DNA of 36,769 bases from an uncultured beta proteobacterium (GTDB taxonomy: Bacteria; Pseudomonadota; Gammaproteobacteria; Burkholderiales; Burkholderiaceae_C). Location: NCBI GenBank assembly GCA_903929815.1, contig CAIYWD010000223.1, positions 1 to 36,769 of the forward strand. The letters run 5' to 3'. Shown one piece after another: positions 20,342-30,202 of this stretch; position 1 is the first letter of the stretch, and every line of letters begins with the position of its first letter. Made by a program: the position numbers and the translations under genes. The notes below the pieces were generated by a model that saw only the letters and a program-made list of their open reading frames with translations, made no database searches and was not told the origin of the DNA.

Positions 20342-21967
20342 ATGCAAAAACCGTTTGCCATCACTTTGGATGTCGGTAGCTCTCTGGCTAATCACACGGG
20401 TTCATGGCGTACCTCTCGCCCTGTTTATTTAAGCCGCATTCCTCCCTGCAATCATCAGTGTCCTGCCGGTGAAAACATTCAGGCCTGGCTGTTTCATGCA
20501 GAGTCTGGCAACTACGAACAAGCCTGGCGCACTTTGGTTGAGGACAATCCTTTTCCTGCCACCATGGGGCGAGTGTGCTACCACACTTGCGAAAGTGCAT
20601 GCAATCGTGGGCAGCTTGATTCTGCTGTGGGCATCAATTCGGTCGAACGCTTTTTGGGCGACCAAGCCATCGATCAGGGCTGGAAGTTTGCGCCTCCGTC
20701 ACAATCTACCGGCAAAAAAGTGCTGGTTGTGGGGGCGGGACCGGCGGGATTGTCAGCAGCTTATCAATTGGCGCGCATGGGACACCAGGTGTCGGTATTT
20801 GAGGCTGGACCGCTACCTGGAGGCATGATGCGTTTTGGCATTCCACAGTACCGGCTGCCGCGTGTGGTGCTGGATGCCGAAGTCAAACGTATTGCAGAGT
20901 TGGGGGTAGAAATTCATTACAACACCAAGGTCGCCAATGTGCTAAATGCCAAGCAGCAAGGCGATTTTGATGCCGTGTTTTTGGCTGTAGGTGCTCATAT
21001 TGCCAAACGTGCCTTTATTCCTGCGGGTGATTCTGCCAAAGTGCTCGATGCCGTGGCCGTGCTCAGGTCAATGGAAGGTGAAGACAAGCCTCTGCTGGGT
21101 CGTCGTGTGGTCGTGTATGGTGGTGGCAATACCGCCATTGACATGGCACGAACGGCCAAACGACTGGGGGCTACAGAGTCCATCATTGTCTATCGGCGCA
21201 ACCGCGAAAAAATGCCAGCGCATGACTTTGAAGTAGAAGAAGCCCTGCAAGAAGGTGTGCTCATCAAGTGGCTATCGACCATCACGCAAGCGGGCGAATC
21301 TTCCATCACCGTTGAAAAAATGGCACTGGACGATAAAGGTTTTCCACAGCCTACCGGTGAGTTTGAAACCCTGGAAGCTGATTCTGTGGTGCTGGCGCTG
21401 GGGCAAGATGTTGATTTGTCCCTGATTGAAAATGTGCCTGGCTTGGCGGTCAAAGATGGCGTGGTGCAGGTGGATAGCCAGATGATGACCGGTCACGCCG
21501 GCATTTTTGCCGGTGGCGACATGGTCCCCGCCGAGCGCAATGTGACCGTGGCCATTGGTCACGGCAAAAAAGCAGCCCGCAACATCAACGCCTGGCTGAA
21601 AGGCACGGCGTATGTTGCGAGGCAAAAGAGCGAAATTGCCACCTACGACAAGCTCAACACCTGGTACTACAGCGATGCGCCCAAAACTGTACGCCCCATG
21701 CTTGACATCATCCGTCGCCAATCGACCTTTGAAGAAGTGCAAGGGGGACTAGACGAGACCAATGCCTTGTTTGAAGCGCGGCGCTGCCTGTCATGCGGCA
21801 ATTGTTTTGAATGCGACAACTGCTACGGTGTTTGCCCTGACAACGCTGTCATCAAACTGGGGCCGGGCAAGGGTTTTGAATTTAACTACGACTACTGTAA
21901 AGGCTGTGGCATTTGCGTGGCGGAGTGTCCGTGTGGTGCCATCAAAATGGTGCCTGAAGAGAGTTGA
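20342..21967 (+). CDS. GltD-like NAD(P)/FAD oxidoreductase with C-terminal 2x[4Fe-4S] ferredoxin domain
   Basis: VVGAGPAGLSAAYQLARMGH, GGGNTAIDMARTAKRLG, CLSCGNCFECDNCYGVCP...CKGCGICVAECPCGAI. Confidence 0.92.
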   Translation: MQKPFAITLDVGSSLANHTGSWRTSRPVYLSRIPPCNHQCPAGENIQAWLFHAESGNYEQAWRTLVEDNPFPATMGRVCYHTCESACNRGQLDSAVGINSVERFLGDQAIDQGWKFAPPSQSTGKKVLVVGAGPAGLSAAYQLARMGHQVSVFEAGPLPGGMMRFGIPQYRLPRVVLDAEVKRIAELGVEIHYNTKVANVLNAKQQGDFDAVFLAVGAHIAKRAFIPAGDSAKVLDAVAVLRSMEGEDKPLLGRRVVVYGGGNTAIDMARTAKRLGATESIIVYRRNREKMPAHDFEVEEALQEGVLIKWLSTITQAGESSITVEKMALDDKGFPQPTGEFETLEADSVVLALGQDVDLSLIENVPGLAVKDGVVQVDSQMMTGHAGIFAGGDMVPAERNVTVAIGHGKKAARNINAWLKGTAYVARQKSEIATYDKLNTWYYSDAPKTVRPMLDIIRRQSTFEEVQGGLDETNALFEARRCLSCGNCFECDNCYGVCPDNAVIKLGPGKGFEFNYDYCKGCGICVAECPCGAIKMVPEES

Positions 21968-21968
21968 G

Positions 21969-22213
21969 GATTATCCTGAGATTCCTCAGTTGACCGCTTA
22001 TTGTCTTCACTAAACCGTTATGAAAATTGATATTTGTTACTTTGATGGAGTTCACTCTTTGGGTGCGAGCGCTACGCACCCGATTGAGCTACAAGCGACT
22101 CGTCTGGGGGTGTTGTTCCTCCTTGCAGGCAGTAGCCTGCAGCGTCGTCACGCCTACCCTGATGCGCCGCCAGTAGCCCACTCGGGCGCGTTCAACTGAG
22201 GAATCTAGGATGA
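21969..22213. mobile_element. MITE-like family M1, copy B
   Basis: Ends TTATCCTGAGATTCCTCAGTTGACCGC and GCGTTCAACTGAGGAATCTAGGATGAT; internal sequence matches 5524-5742. Confidence 0.85.
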
Positions 22214-22671
22214 TCATGTTCAAACATATTCTTGTGCCTGTCGATGGCTCGGTCACTGCAAAAATTGCCGTCGATAAGGCTATTGGTTTGGTTAAGGCGT
22301 TCGATAGCAAGGTCACAGTCATTTATGTGATTGACCCCTATCCTTTCACTGGGGTGGGGACTGACTTTGCTTATGGTCAAGCCGAGTATTTGGGTGCAGC
22401 CACAGCCGAAGCCGATGCGGTGATCAAGGTGGCCAAAGACACTTTTGAGGCAGCAGGTGTGATGGTCGATTCATCGGTGGTGGAGTCGCACACCGTCTGG
22501 CGCGGCATTGTTGAAGCTGCCACATCCCTACAGGCTGATTTGATTGTGATGGGTTCGCATGGCCGCCACGGTCTTAAAAAGCTGATTTTGGGCAGTGTTG
22601 CCCAATCGGTGTTGTCGCACACTCAGTTGCCTGTGCTGGTGGTGCGAGACTCAGATGTCGAGCCAAAGTAG
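22210..22671 (+). CDS. Universal stress protein UspA family
   Basis: FKHILVPVDGSVTAKIAVDKAI, ADLIVMGSHGRHGLKKLILGSVAQSVLSHTQLPVLVVR. Confidence 0.95.
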   Translation: MIMFKHILVPVDGSVTAKIAVDKAIGLVKAFDSKVTVIYVIDPYPFTGVGTDFAYGQAEYLGAATAEADAVIKVAKDTFEAAGVMVDSSVVESHTVWRGIVEAATSLQADLIVMGSHGRHGLKKLILGSVAQSVLSHTQLPVLVVRDSDVEPK

Positions 22672-22774
22672 ATTTGGTCTGATCCTTGATGTAAAATGCT
22701 ATTTATAAGATAGCTAACAACGCATACTGCATAAGGGTTAGAGGCCTAAAACACTGTTTTTTTTGTGGCTGCTG

Positions 22775-23893
22775 ATGAACCACCTTCACCACCTCCAGCA
22801 AGCGCTGAACCTTGCGCAAGAGAGCCTCTGGATCACGTCTCCCAATCCCCGCGTGGGTTGCATCATCACCAACGCTTGCGGGCAAGTATTGGGCCAAGGT
22901 CACACCCAGCGTGCAGGTGGCCCTCACGCCGAGATCATGGCATTGCAAGATGCGCAGAACAATGGATGCTCGGTCAAGGGGGCTACGGCTTATGTGACGC
23001 TTGAACCCTGTTCACACGTGGGGCGCACCGGTCCCTGCTGCGATGCGCTGATGGCAGCAGGCATTCACAGTGTGATTGCTACCCACACAGACCCCAACCC
23101 GCTGGTCAGTGGGCGGGGTGTTGCGCGGTTACGGGCAGCCGGTGTAGAGGTCATTGTGTTACCCCCTGATGATCCTTTGGCCGTTGCGACACGTGAGTTG
23201 AATATCGGTTTTTTTAGCCGCATGATTCGGCATAAACCCTGGGTTCGCATGAAACTGGCGGCCTCTCTGGATGGCAAAACGGCGCTGGACAATGGCATCA
23301 GCCAGTGGATCACTTCGCCTGAAGCACGTGCGGATGGTCACGCCTGGCGGGCACGATCGTGCGCTGTGCTCACAGGCATTGGCACTGTGCTGGCCGATAA
23401 CCCCAGGCTTGATGTTCGACAGGTAGAAACACCCAGACAACCTGCCGTGGTGGTGATCGATAGCCGACTTGAAACCCCGCCAGATGCTGCATTGTTCATG
23501 GCTGGCCGCGCTTGTACCCTCTACGCTGCGGTGCAAAATGACCTTAAAAAATCGGCACTGGAAGAACGTGGTGCGCAGGTCATTGATCTGCCCTTGCCGA
23601 ATGGTCGAGTGGATCTGGTGGCCATGCTGCATGATTTGGCGCGTCGTGAAATCAATGAACTGCACATTGAGGCCGGTGAAAAGCTCAATGGCGCGTTGAT
23701 TCGTGACAATTTGGTAGATGAGTTTTTGGTCTATCTTGCCCCTAAACTGATAGGCCAGGGCCGCGGTATGGCTCAGTTGGGGCCGCTTGACAGTCTGATG
23801 CAGGCATTGCCACTGGCGTTCAGGCAAACCGACAGGGTGGGGCCTGACTTGCGCATTGTGGCCCGCGTATGTGGCAGGGACACTTTTGAGTGA
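22775..23893 (+). CDS. ribD: Bifunctional diaminohydroxyphosphoribosylaminopyrimidine deaminase / uracil reductase
   Basis: TSPNPRVGCII, GGPHAEIMAL, TLEPCSHVGRTGPCCDALM, KLAASLDGKTALDNG. Confidence 0.95.
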   Translation: MNHLHHLQQALNLAQESLWITSPNPRVGCIITNACGQVLGQGHTQRAGGPHAEIMALQDAQNNGCSVKGATAYVTLEPCSHVGRTGPCCDALMAAGIHSVIATHTDPNPLVSGRGVARLRAAGVEVIVLPPDDPLAVATRELNIGFFSRMIRHKPWVRMKLAASLDGKTALDNGISQWITSPEARADGHAWRARSCAVLTGIGTVLADNPRLDVRQVETPRQPAVVVIDSRLETPPDAALFMAGRACTLYAAVQNDLKKSALEERGAQVIDLPLPNGRVDLVAMLHDLARREINELHIEAGEKLNGALIRDNLVDEFLVYLAPKLIGQGRGMAQLGPLDSLMQALPLAFRQTDRVGPDLRIVARVCGRDTFE

Positions 23894-23935
23894 ACCGATT
23901 TACAGTCACCGGTTAACGTTAACGTGAAAGAACCA

Positions 23936-24125
23936 GGGGGGTTCAAAGTGATGTAGCTTTGCTTGGGTGCAACATCCAAATCCCCCCTAACCCCCCTTTG
24001 TCAAAGGGGGGATAAATACAGCGCTTTGCCCAAATAGGCTAACCGTTCTCATTCCCCCCTTTGAAATAGGGGGGTTAGGGGGGATTTGGTTTTTGTATTG
24101 CACCACATCATTTCGAAATGCACCC
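23936..24125. mobile_element. MITE-like family M4, copy A
   Basis: Long inverted repeats: GGTTCAAAGTGATGTAG..GGGTGCAA..AAATCCCCCCTAACCCCCCTTTG versus reverse complement of ...AAATAGGGGGGTTAGGGGGGATTTGG..TTGCACCACATCATTTCGAAATGCACCC. Confidence 0.8.
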
Positions 24126-24288
24126 AGTCATCAGCGACAATCTTAGATTCAGACTATCTGATTCCGCGTGGAATGCCCAATAGCGCTTCTACAAAATACC
24201 CTTCCCGATTTCGTCATTTTTGCCATCTGTGCCTGGTGCGGAGCAGGCAGTCTGAAGTTGTCAATCTGCCAATTTTGAATCGAACCCG

Positions 24289-27200
24289 ATGAACACAGCC
24301 ATTCACCCAAAGTTCCCTGCAATTTCACGTGTTGTAACACCGACCACCTTGGTCGTGGCTGCCTTGATGAGTCTTTTGATCGTGATGGGCTACTTTTTGC
24401 AAATCAGCTATCAGCGTGCCATTGTTGATGCCGAGAGCCAAACGCGCAACCTGGTGGGTGTGCTTGAATCAAGGTTGTCCAGCGAATTGTCACGTGTTGA
24501 CGGGATGCTTAAATTTATTGCCCATGACGTGCCATCAGAGCCTTTTCACAGCCGCTCGGCCACTGTTTCTGCCACAAAGACACGGTACCTCATTGAGATG
24601 GTGACCAGCTTTCCCCAACTGGCAGGACTGTATGTCTTTGATGCCGCAGGCATGTTACAAATGGCTTCTGAACCGAAATTGAAGCCGTTCAGCATCGCCG
24701 ACCGTCCCTATTTCCAGACGCTGCGTGACCATCCTGACACCAGCCTTGTCTTTTCAGAACCGATCGTCTCGCGCTCTACTGGCAAACTGTCTTTGATCCA
24801 GGCGCGCTCCATCCGTGATGATGCAGGGCGGTTTCTGGGAACTGCCAATGCTGTTCTTCATATTGACACAATTTCAAACCTGTTTCGCAGTATTGATGTT
24901 GGCCCAAATGGCGCCATAGGGATTTTGCGCAGCGATAACTTCAAGTGGATCGCACGCATCCCGCGCTTGAACGCGAAAGACTTTAACCAACCCCTTCCCG
25001 CAAGCAATCCTGTTCGCATGCGCCTTGTGTCTGGCGCCAGACAAGGCACATTGGCATACACGGCAAGCACCGATGGTGTGCGACGCATCGGCAGTTTTTC
25101 CAGGTTGGATGATCGCTTTCCGTTTTATGTGCAGATTGCTTTGTCTGAAGATCACTATCTCGCAGCATGGCGACGTCTAGTGCTGTGGATTGGACCCTTG
25201 TTCGCCCTTGTAGTGCTGGCATTCGCCATGGCTCTTGTTCGTCTTCACAAGAGCAACCGGCTAGCAGAGGTGGCTTCTAAAAAATTGGAATACCGCCAAG
25301 CCCTGTTCAGCGCCCTGTTTGAGCAGTCCAATTTTTTTGCTGGCATTCTCGATGGTGATGGTCGTTTGCTCGAAGTCAATGACAGAGCACTGGCCGCCAT
25401 CGGTTGCCGTCGTGACGAAGTCACGAATCAGTATTTTCCAGATACCCCCTGGTGGTCAAACGCCGCAGATCGATCTCGTATAAAAGCCAGCATCAAAACC
25501 GCCAATACAGGAGAGCACACCCTATTTGAAATGGTTCTGACGACGGCCCGCCAGGGCGAGATCGACGTGATGTTCCACACCTACCCTGTGCAAATGGGGA
25601 CACAGTGTTACATCAGTGTCACGGGCACGGACATCACCGACCGAAAACAAGTAGAGCGTAGGCTGTTCAAAGAAAGCGAAAAAAACAAGGCGCTGTTGCA
25701 TCATGCCAGCGATGGCGTCGCTATCATGGATATAAATGCCAACGTCGTGGAAGTCAGCGATTCCTTTTGCACCATGCTTGGCTATTCGCACGACGAGATG
25801 ATCGGAATGAATGTAACCCATTGGGATTGCGGATTCAACAGTCACGATGAACTCATGAATGCTTTCAAGCAGCAATTTCAGAGCCAGGCAGACGCACAGT
25901 TCCAGTCACGTCACCGTCGCAAGGATGGAAGTATTTACGATGTCGAGATCAAAAGCCACCCTATCAATCTGGATGGTCATTTGGTGCTATACAACTCCCA
26001 TTGCGACATTACTGAGCGCCTTCAATCGAAAAAATTACTCCAAGAACAGTACAAAGCGATTCAGATCAGTGAATTGCAGATGGCCACATCGCAGCAGATC
26101 GGTGGCACTGGGTCGTGTGTTTATGACATCAACACGGACACCGTTCGGGCATCGACCCAAATGCTGCGCATATTTGGTTTTCCAATCGGTGTGACAGATC
26201 ACCCTCTGGATGACTTTTTGGATTGTGCATCAGAACAACGTGATCGGGTTCGCCAAACTTTGGCGGGCAAGTTTGGGTTTCCAGCCGACATCGCCAATTA
26301 CCCTCTGGGCGACTTTTTGGATGGTCTTTCTGAACATGATCCGGTTCGCCAGATTTTGGCTGATTTACTCAACCAGAGCCATGAGTATGACGGTGAATTC
26401 GCCATACAGCCCGCCGACGGGTCGCCAACCAGGATCGTCCACGCCATTGGTAAGCTGGAACGGGATAGTCAGAACATCCCCATCAAAATTTTTGGCTTTG
26501 TTCAAGACGTGACAGATCATCGGGACGCAGATGCCAAATTGGCCAAATTACTGGCAGATCAGGATGCCATTTTGCAAAGCGAAGTGGTAGGCTTTTGCAT
26601 CATGTTCCAACATGTGATGCGATGGGCGAACAATGCTGCGGCAAAAATGCTCGGTTATGAAACTTATGAAATGCGTGGCATGTCAACCAGAATGTTCTAT
26701 CAGGATGATGAGGCGTTTGATGCCTTTTGTCGGGATGCCTACGGTGAAATCAATGCTGGACGGGTTTTCCACGAGCAACGTCAGTGGTGTCACAAGAATG
26801 GTTCTTTGAAATGGTTTGACATTTCAGGTGCGCGTTTGCCCTCAGAGCATGAAGCAACGATCTGGGCCTTCGTGGATATATCGCCCTTGAAACTCACGGA
26901 GGCCGAGCTAAGAGATGCCAAAATAGTGGCCGATGCTGCCAACATGACAAAAAGCCGGTTCCTAGCCACAATGTCGCATGAGATTCGCACCCCCATGAAT
27001 GGCATTTTGGGCATGGCGCAACTTTTGTTGATGCCCAACTTGACAGAAAACGATCGTCATGAGTATGCCAAAACCATTTTCTCGTCTGGCCAGACATTGT
27101 TAGCGCTACTCAACGACATTCTTGACCTCTCAAAAATCGAGGCCGGAAAATTTCAGTTGGATAGCATCGTCTTTGAACCCGATTCACTTCTTCGTGAAAT

Positions 27201-28377
27201 ACAAATGCTGTTTGCTGGCGCGGCGCGTGCCAAGGGTCTGCAACTCGAATACCAGTGGAGAGGCTTACCCAACTGTCGCTACCTGTCCGACGCGCACCGT
27301 ATTCGTCAGATGCTCTCAAACATCGTGGGCAATGCCCTCAAATTCACCCAGGAGGGTTGCGTTCGTATAGCAGGTGTGGAAATTGAACAAAGTGGTGAGT
27401 TTTCCATGCTTGAGTTTTCGGTGAGCGATACAGGCATGGGCATACCGCCTGAAAAAATTGATCTTCTCTTTAAGCCGTTTTCGCAGACCGATAATTCAAT
27501 CACGCGTAAATTTGGCGGCTCAGGGCTGGGCTTGTCCATTGTGCGCCATCTGGCCAGAATGATGGGCGGTGACGTTGGTGTCGAAAGCGTGGCTGGCAAA
27601 AGCTCTAGATTTTGGTTTTCTCTGCGAGCCAAACGGGTCGCAAACAATGACAAACACATTGATTCTGAACGTTTGGTGCCAGCCAGCACCCCTGTAGATA
27701 CGAACCTGTTGTCTGGGCGGCGCGTGTTGGTAGTCGAAGATAACGTTGTCAACCGCATGGTGATCGAGTCCTTACTGACAAACCTCGGTGTCAGTGTGAT
27801 GTCAGTCCACGACGGCCAGCAGGCACTCGATGCCATCACCCAAGGGGATTGTCCAGACCTTATCCTGATGGATTTGCACATGCCCGTCTTGGATGGCCAT
27901 GGTGCGACCGCAAAGATACGCCAGTGGGAAATCGACAACAAACTGCCACCCACGCCGATCATTGCCTTGACAGCCGATGCATACGAAGAAGACCGTCAGA
28001 AGTGCATTTCTGTGGGTATGGACGACTTTCTGACCAAGCCCATCATGTTGGATGCTTTGAAATCGACTTTAACCAAGTGGCTACCGGTACCTAACATTCC
28101 TAACATTCAGGTTGTCAACGCTTTGCCATCTGATGCGGTCATCCAGCCATTCGATCGTCGTCAATTTTTGGCACTGGTTGAAGAACTCAAGCCCCTGTTG
28201 GCACAGAATATGTTTAGCGCTGTCTCTCGCTTCAAGGCATTGCAGACCTTGGCAAAAGGAACTGACGTGGAGGCAGAGATTCATGAAATAGGTGCCATAT
28301 TGCGAACCCTTCAATTTGATAAAACGCTCCAGCGTTTAAGTCGCTTGGCTGCACACTACACTGGGACCACACTGTGA
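24289..28377 (+). CDS. Hybrid sensor histidine kinase (extracellular sensor, multiple PAS, HisKA-HATPase, REC), 1362 aa
   Basis: FLATMSHEIRTPMNGILGMAQLL, KFGGSGLGLSIVRHLARMMGG, VLVVEDNVVNRMV..LILMDLHMPVLDG. Confidence 0.93.
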   Translation: MNTAIHPKFPAISRVVTPTTLVVAALMSLLIVMGYFLQISYQRAIVDAESQTRNLVGVLESRLSSELSRVDGMLKFIAHDVPSEPFHSRSATVSATKTRYLIEMVTSFPQLAGLYVFDAAGMLQMASEPKLKPFSIADRPYFQTLRDHPDTSLVFSEPIVSRSTGKLSLIQARSIRDDAGRFLGTANAVLHIDTISNLFRSIDVGPNGAIGILRSDNFKWIARIPRLNAKDFNQPLPASNPVRMRLVSGARQGTLAYTASTDGVRRIGSFSRLDDRFPFYVQIALSEDHYLAAWRRLVLWIGPLFALVVLAFAMALVRLHKSNRLAEVASKKLEYRQALFSALFEQSNFFAGILDGDGRLLEVNDRALAAIGCRRDEVTNQYFPDTPWWSNAADRSRIKASIKTANTGEHTLFEMVLTTARQGEIDVMFHTYPVQMGTQCYISVTGTDITDRKQVERRLFKESEKNKALLHHASDGVAIMDINANVVEVSDSFCTMLGYSHDEMIGMNVTHWDCGFNSHDELMNAFKQQFQSQADAQFQSRHRRKDGSIYDVEIKSHPINLDGHLVLYNSHCDITERLQSKKLLQEQYKAIQISELQMATSQQIGGTGSCVYDINTDTVRASTQMLRIFGFPIGVTDHPLDDFLDCASEQRDRVRQTLAGKFGFPADIANYPLGDFLDGLSEHDPVRQILADLLNQSHEYDGEFAIQPADGSPTRIVHAIGKLERDSQNIPIKIFGFVQDVTDHRDADAKLAKLLADQDAILQSEVVGFCIMFQHVMRWANNAAAKMLGYETYEMRGMSTRMFYQDDEAFDAFCRDAYGEINAGRVFHEQRQWCHKNGSLKWFDISGARLPSEHEATIWAFVDISPLKLTEAELRDAKIVADAANMTKSRFLATMSHEIRTPMNGILGMAQLLLMPNLTENDRHEYAKTIFSSGQTLLALLNDILDLSKIEAGKFQLDSIVFEPDSLLREIQMLFAGAARAKGLQLEYQWRGLPNCRYLSDAHRIRQMLSNIVGNALKFTQEGCVRIAGVEIEQSGEFSMLEFSVSDTGMGIPPEKIDLLFKPFSQTDNSITRKFGGSGLGLSIVRHLARMMGGDVGVESVAGKSSRFWFSLRAKRVANNDKHIDSERLVPASTPVDTNLLSGRRVLVVEDNVVNRMVIESLLTNLGVSVMSVHDGQQALDAITQGDCPDLILMDLHMPVLDGHGATAKIRQWEIDNKLPPTPIIALTADAYEEDRQKCISVGMDDFLTKPIMLDALKSTLTKWLPVPNIPNIQVVNALPSDAVIQPFDRRQFLALVEELKPLLAQNMFSAVSRFKALQTLAKGTDVEAEIHEIGAILRTLQFDKTLQRLSRLAAHYTGTTL
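26176..26373 (+). repeat. Intragenic tandem duplication (~99 bp x2) in a PAS domain
   Basis: GFPIGVTDHPLDDFLDCASEQRDRVRQTLAGKF followed by GFPADIANYPLGDFLDGLSEHDPVRQILADLL. Confidence 0.85.
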
Positions 28378-29747
28378 TGACGAAAGCAAAACCCAAAATT
28401 CTAGCTATTGACGATGTTCCTGCCAACTTATGGACGCTGGGGTCTGCCCTGGATGATGAGTTCATCATGCAAATTGCCAGTTCAGGCGCGATGGGACTCA
28501 CGCTGGCATCACAATCACCGCCGAACTTGATTTTGCTGGATGTGATGATGCCTGAGATGGATGGCTTTGAAACATGCAGCCGAATCAAGGCACAACCTAC
28601 GTTGAAAGACATCCCCGTTATTTTTGTTACAGCGATGCACGACGTAGATTCAGAAATGACAGGACTGGCATTGGGTGCGGCTGACTACATCACCAAACCC
28701 ATCCATGTAGGAATCGCTCGTCAACGCATCCGCAATCTCCTCGAACGCGAGCATTTGCGAAGACAAGTTGAAGCCCAGCGTGATCAATTGACGGCGGAGG
28801 TCATCCAGAGACAGCAAACAGAGGACATGCTGCGTCAACTGTCTGTGACAGTCGAGCAAAGTCCAGCTTCGGTGATCATCACGGATTTGAATGCCTGCAT
28901 CGAGTACGTGAATCCTCAATTCACTGAAGCGACTGGCTATAGCGCGGCTGAAGTGATGGGACAAAATCCCCGCTTTTTGCAATCCAAACAAATATCCAAA
29001 GAAATCTTTGGATCGATGTGGCAACAACTGACATCTGGCCAGGTTTGGCGAGGTGAACTGATCAACCGGCGCAAAAATGGAGAAATTTATTGGGAAGATA
29101 CGCACATCGCGCCCATCAAAAACGCGCTGGGTGTGGTGACACACTATGTTGCCGTCAAAATTGAAACAACGAAGCGCAAACAACTGGAAGATCAGGTTCA
29201 ACATCTTGCTTTCCATGACCCTCTGACCAAGTTGGCAAACCGCCGATTGCTCGATGACCGCATGAGTCAGGCGATGGCCGCCAGCAAGCGCAATGCCACC
29301 CGTTGCGCAGCCATGGTGCTAGATCTCGATAACTTCAAACCGCTCAATGACGAACATGGCCATCTGGTGGGTGATTTGCTGCTTTTCAATGCTGCGAAAC
29401 GCCTGATGGCATGTGTGCGTCAGGTGGACACAGTGGCTCGTTTTGGCGGAGATGAATTTGTAGTGATTATTGGATCGCTCAACCTGGATATGGCGGTGTC
29501 CACATCACAGGCGATGATTGTTGCCGAGAAAATCAGGTCCACTCTGTCAGAACCTTACCTGTTGGAGGTTAAACAACCAGACGACACCACAAAAACCATT
29601 GAACACCATTGCACTGCAAGCATTGGCGTGGTGGTGTTTGCAAACCACGATGCCAGTTCGGCAGACATCCTGAAATGGGCGGATAGCGCGATGTACAAAG
29701 CCAAGGATGAGGGGCGCAATTCGATCCGGTTTTGGATGCAACCTTGA
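28377..29747 (+). CDS. Response regulator-PAS-GGDEF diguanylate cyclase
   Basis: ILAIDDVPAN..LILLDVMMPEMDG, PAS ASVIITDLNACIEYVNPQF, RQVDTVARFGGDEFVVII; ATG overlaps upstream stop (TGATG). Confidence 0.93.
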   Translation: MTKAKPKILAIDDVPANLWTLGSALDDEFIMQIASSGAMGLTLASQSPPNLILLDVMMPEMDGFETCSRIKAQPTLKDIPVIFVTAMHDVDSEMTGLALGAADYITKPIHVGIARQRIRNLLEREHLRRQVEAQRDQLTAEVIQRQQTEDMLRQLSVTVEQSPASVIITDLNACIEYVNPQFTEATGYSAAEVMGQNPRFLQSKQISKEIFGSMWQQLTSGQVWRGELINRRKNGEIYWEDTHIAPIKNALGVVTHYVAVKIETTKRKQLEDQVQHLAFHDPLTKLANRRLLDDRMSQAMAASKRNATRCAAMVLDLDNFKPLNDEHGHLVGDLLLFNAAKRLMACVRQVDTVARFGGDEFVVIIGSLNLDMAVSTSQAMIVAEKIRSTLSEPYLLEVKQPDDTTKTIEHHCTASIGVVVFANHDASSADILKWADSAMYKAKDEGRNSIRFWMQP

Positions 29748-29769
29748 ACCTGAATTTCTCAAGTGACAA

Positions 29770-29889
29770 GGGGTGCGTTTCAAAGTGATGTGGTGCAACA
29801 AAAAATCAAAATCCCCCTATCCCTTTTTCAAAGGGGGATAAGAACAGTCAGCACACCTGGTAAGAGCGGCGCATCTGTTCCCCCCTTTA
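29770..29889. mobile_element. MITE-like family M4, copy B
   Basis: GGGTGCGTTTCAAAGTGATGTGGTGCAACAAAAAATCAAAATCCCCCTATCC...; matches the reverse complement of copy A's right end. Confidence 0.7.
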
Positions 29890-29988
29890 ACGTGAAATAC
29901 AGCAAAAATCATAGCAAACTATCCTTATCCCATAAGGGTTACAGGCACTTTTTATAGGTAAAAATTTGCGTAACTACTCAGCTACGAT

Positions 29989-30008
29989 ATTCCCGCGAAG
30001 GCGGGAAT
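29989..30008. repeat. dRS3-like 20-mer ATTCCC-N8-GGGAAT
   Basis: ATTCCCGCGAAGGCGGGAAT. Confidence 0.75.
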
Positions 30009-30053
30009 TTGGTGCCGTCTGGATTCGTCGCCTTCGCGGAAATGACGGACGTG

Positions 30054-30190
30054 AATTTGGCCGTCAGAGTTAAAGATGCCATGCCAGGCGCAAATCGCGC
30101 AGTGTGGCCCAGCCACATCAGCGATTTGTAACGACGCAGTGCGCCCAAATCTGACTGGCCAAATGCACAACTTATTATTGACCCTATCCT
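30054..30190. mobile_element. MITE-like family M2, copy C (left end truncated)
   Basis: TTTGGCCGTCAGAGTTAAAGATGCCATGCC...GGCCAAATGCACAACTTATTATTGACCCTATCCT. Confidence 0.78.
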
Positions 30191-30202
30191 TACCATTGAG
30201 CC

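Noticed and set aside
22672-22774. Possible FMN riboswitch upstream of ribD
   Set aside because: Too short and lacks recognisable RFN-element conserved segments
23936-24125. CRISPR-like array
   Set aside because: The repeats are inverted arms of one element, not regularly spaced direct repeats with unique spacers; no cas genes in the window
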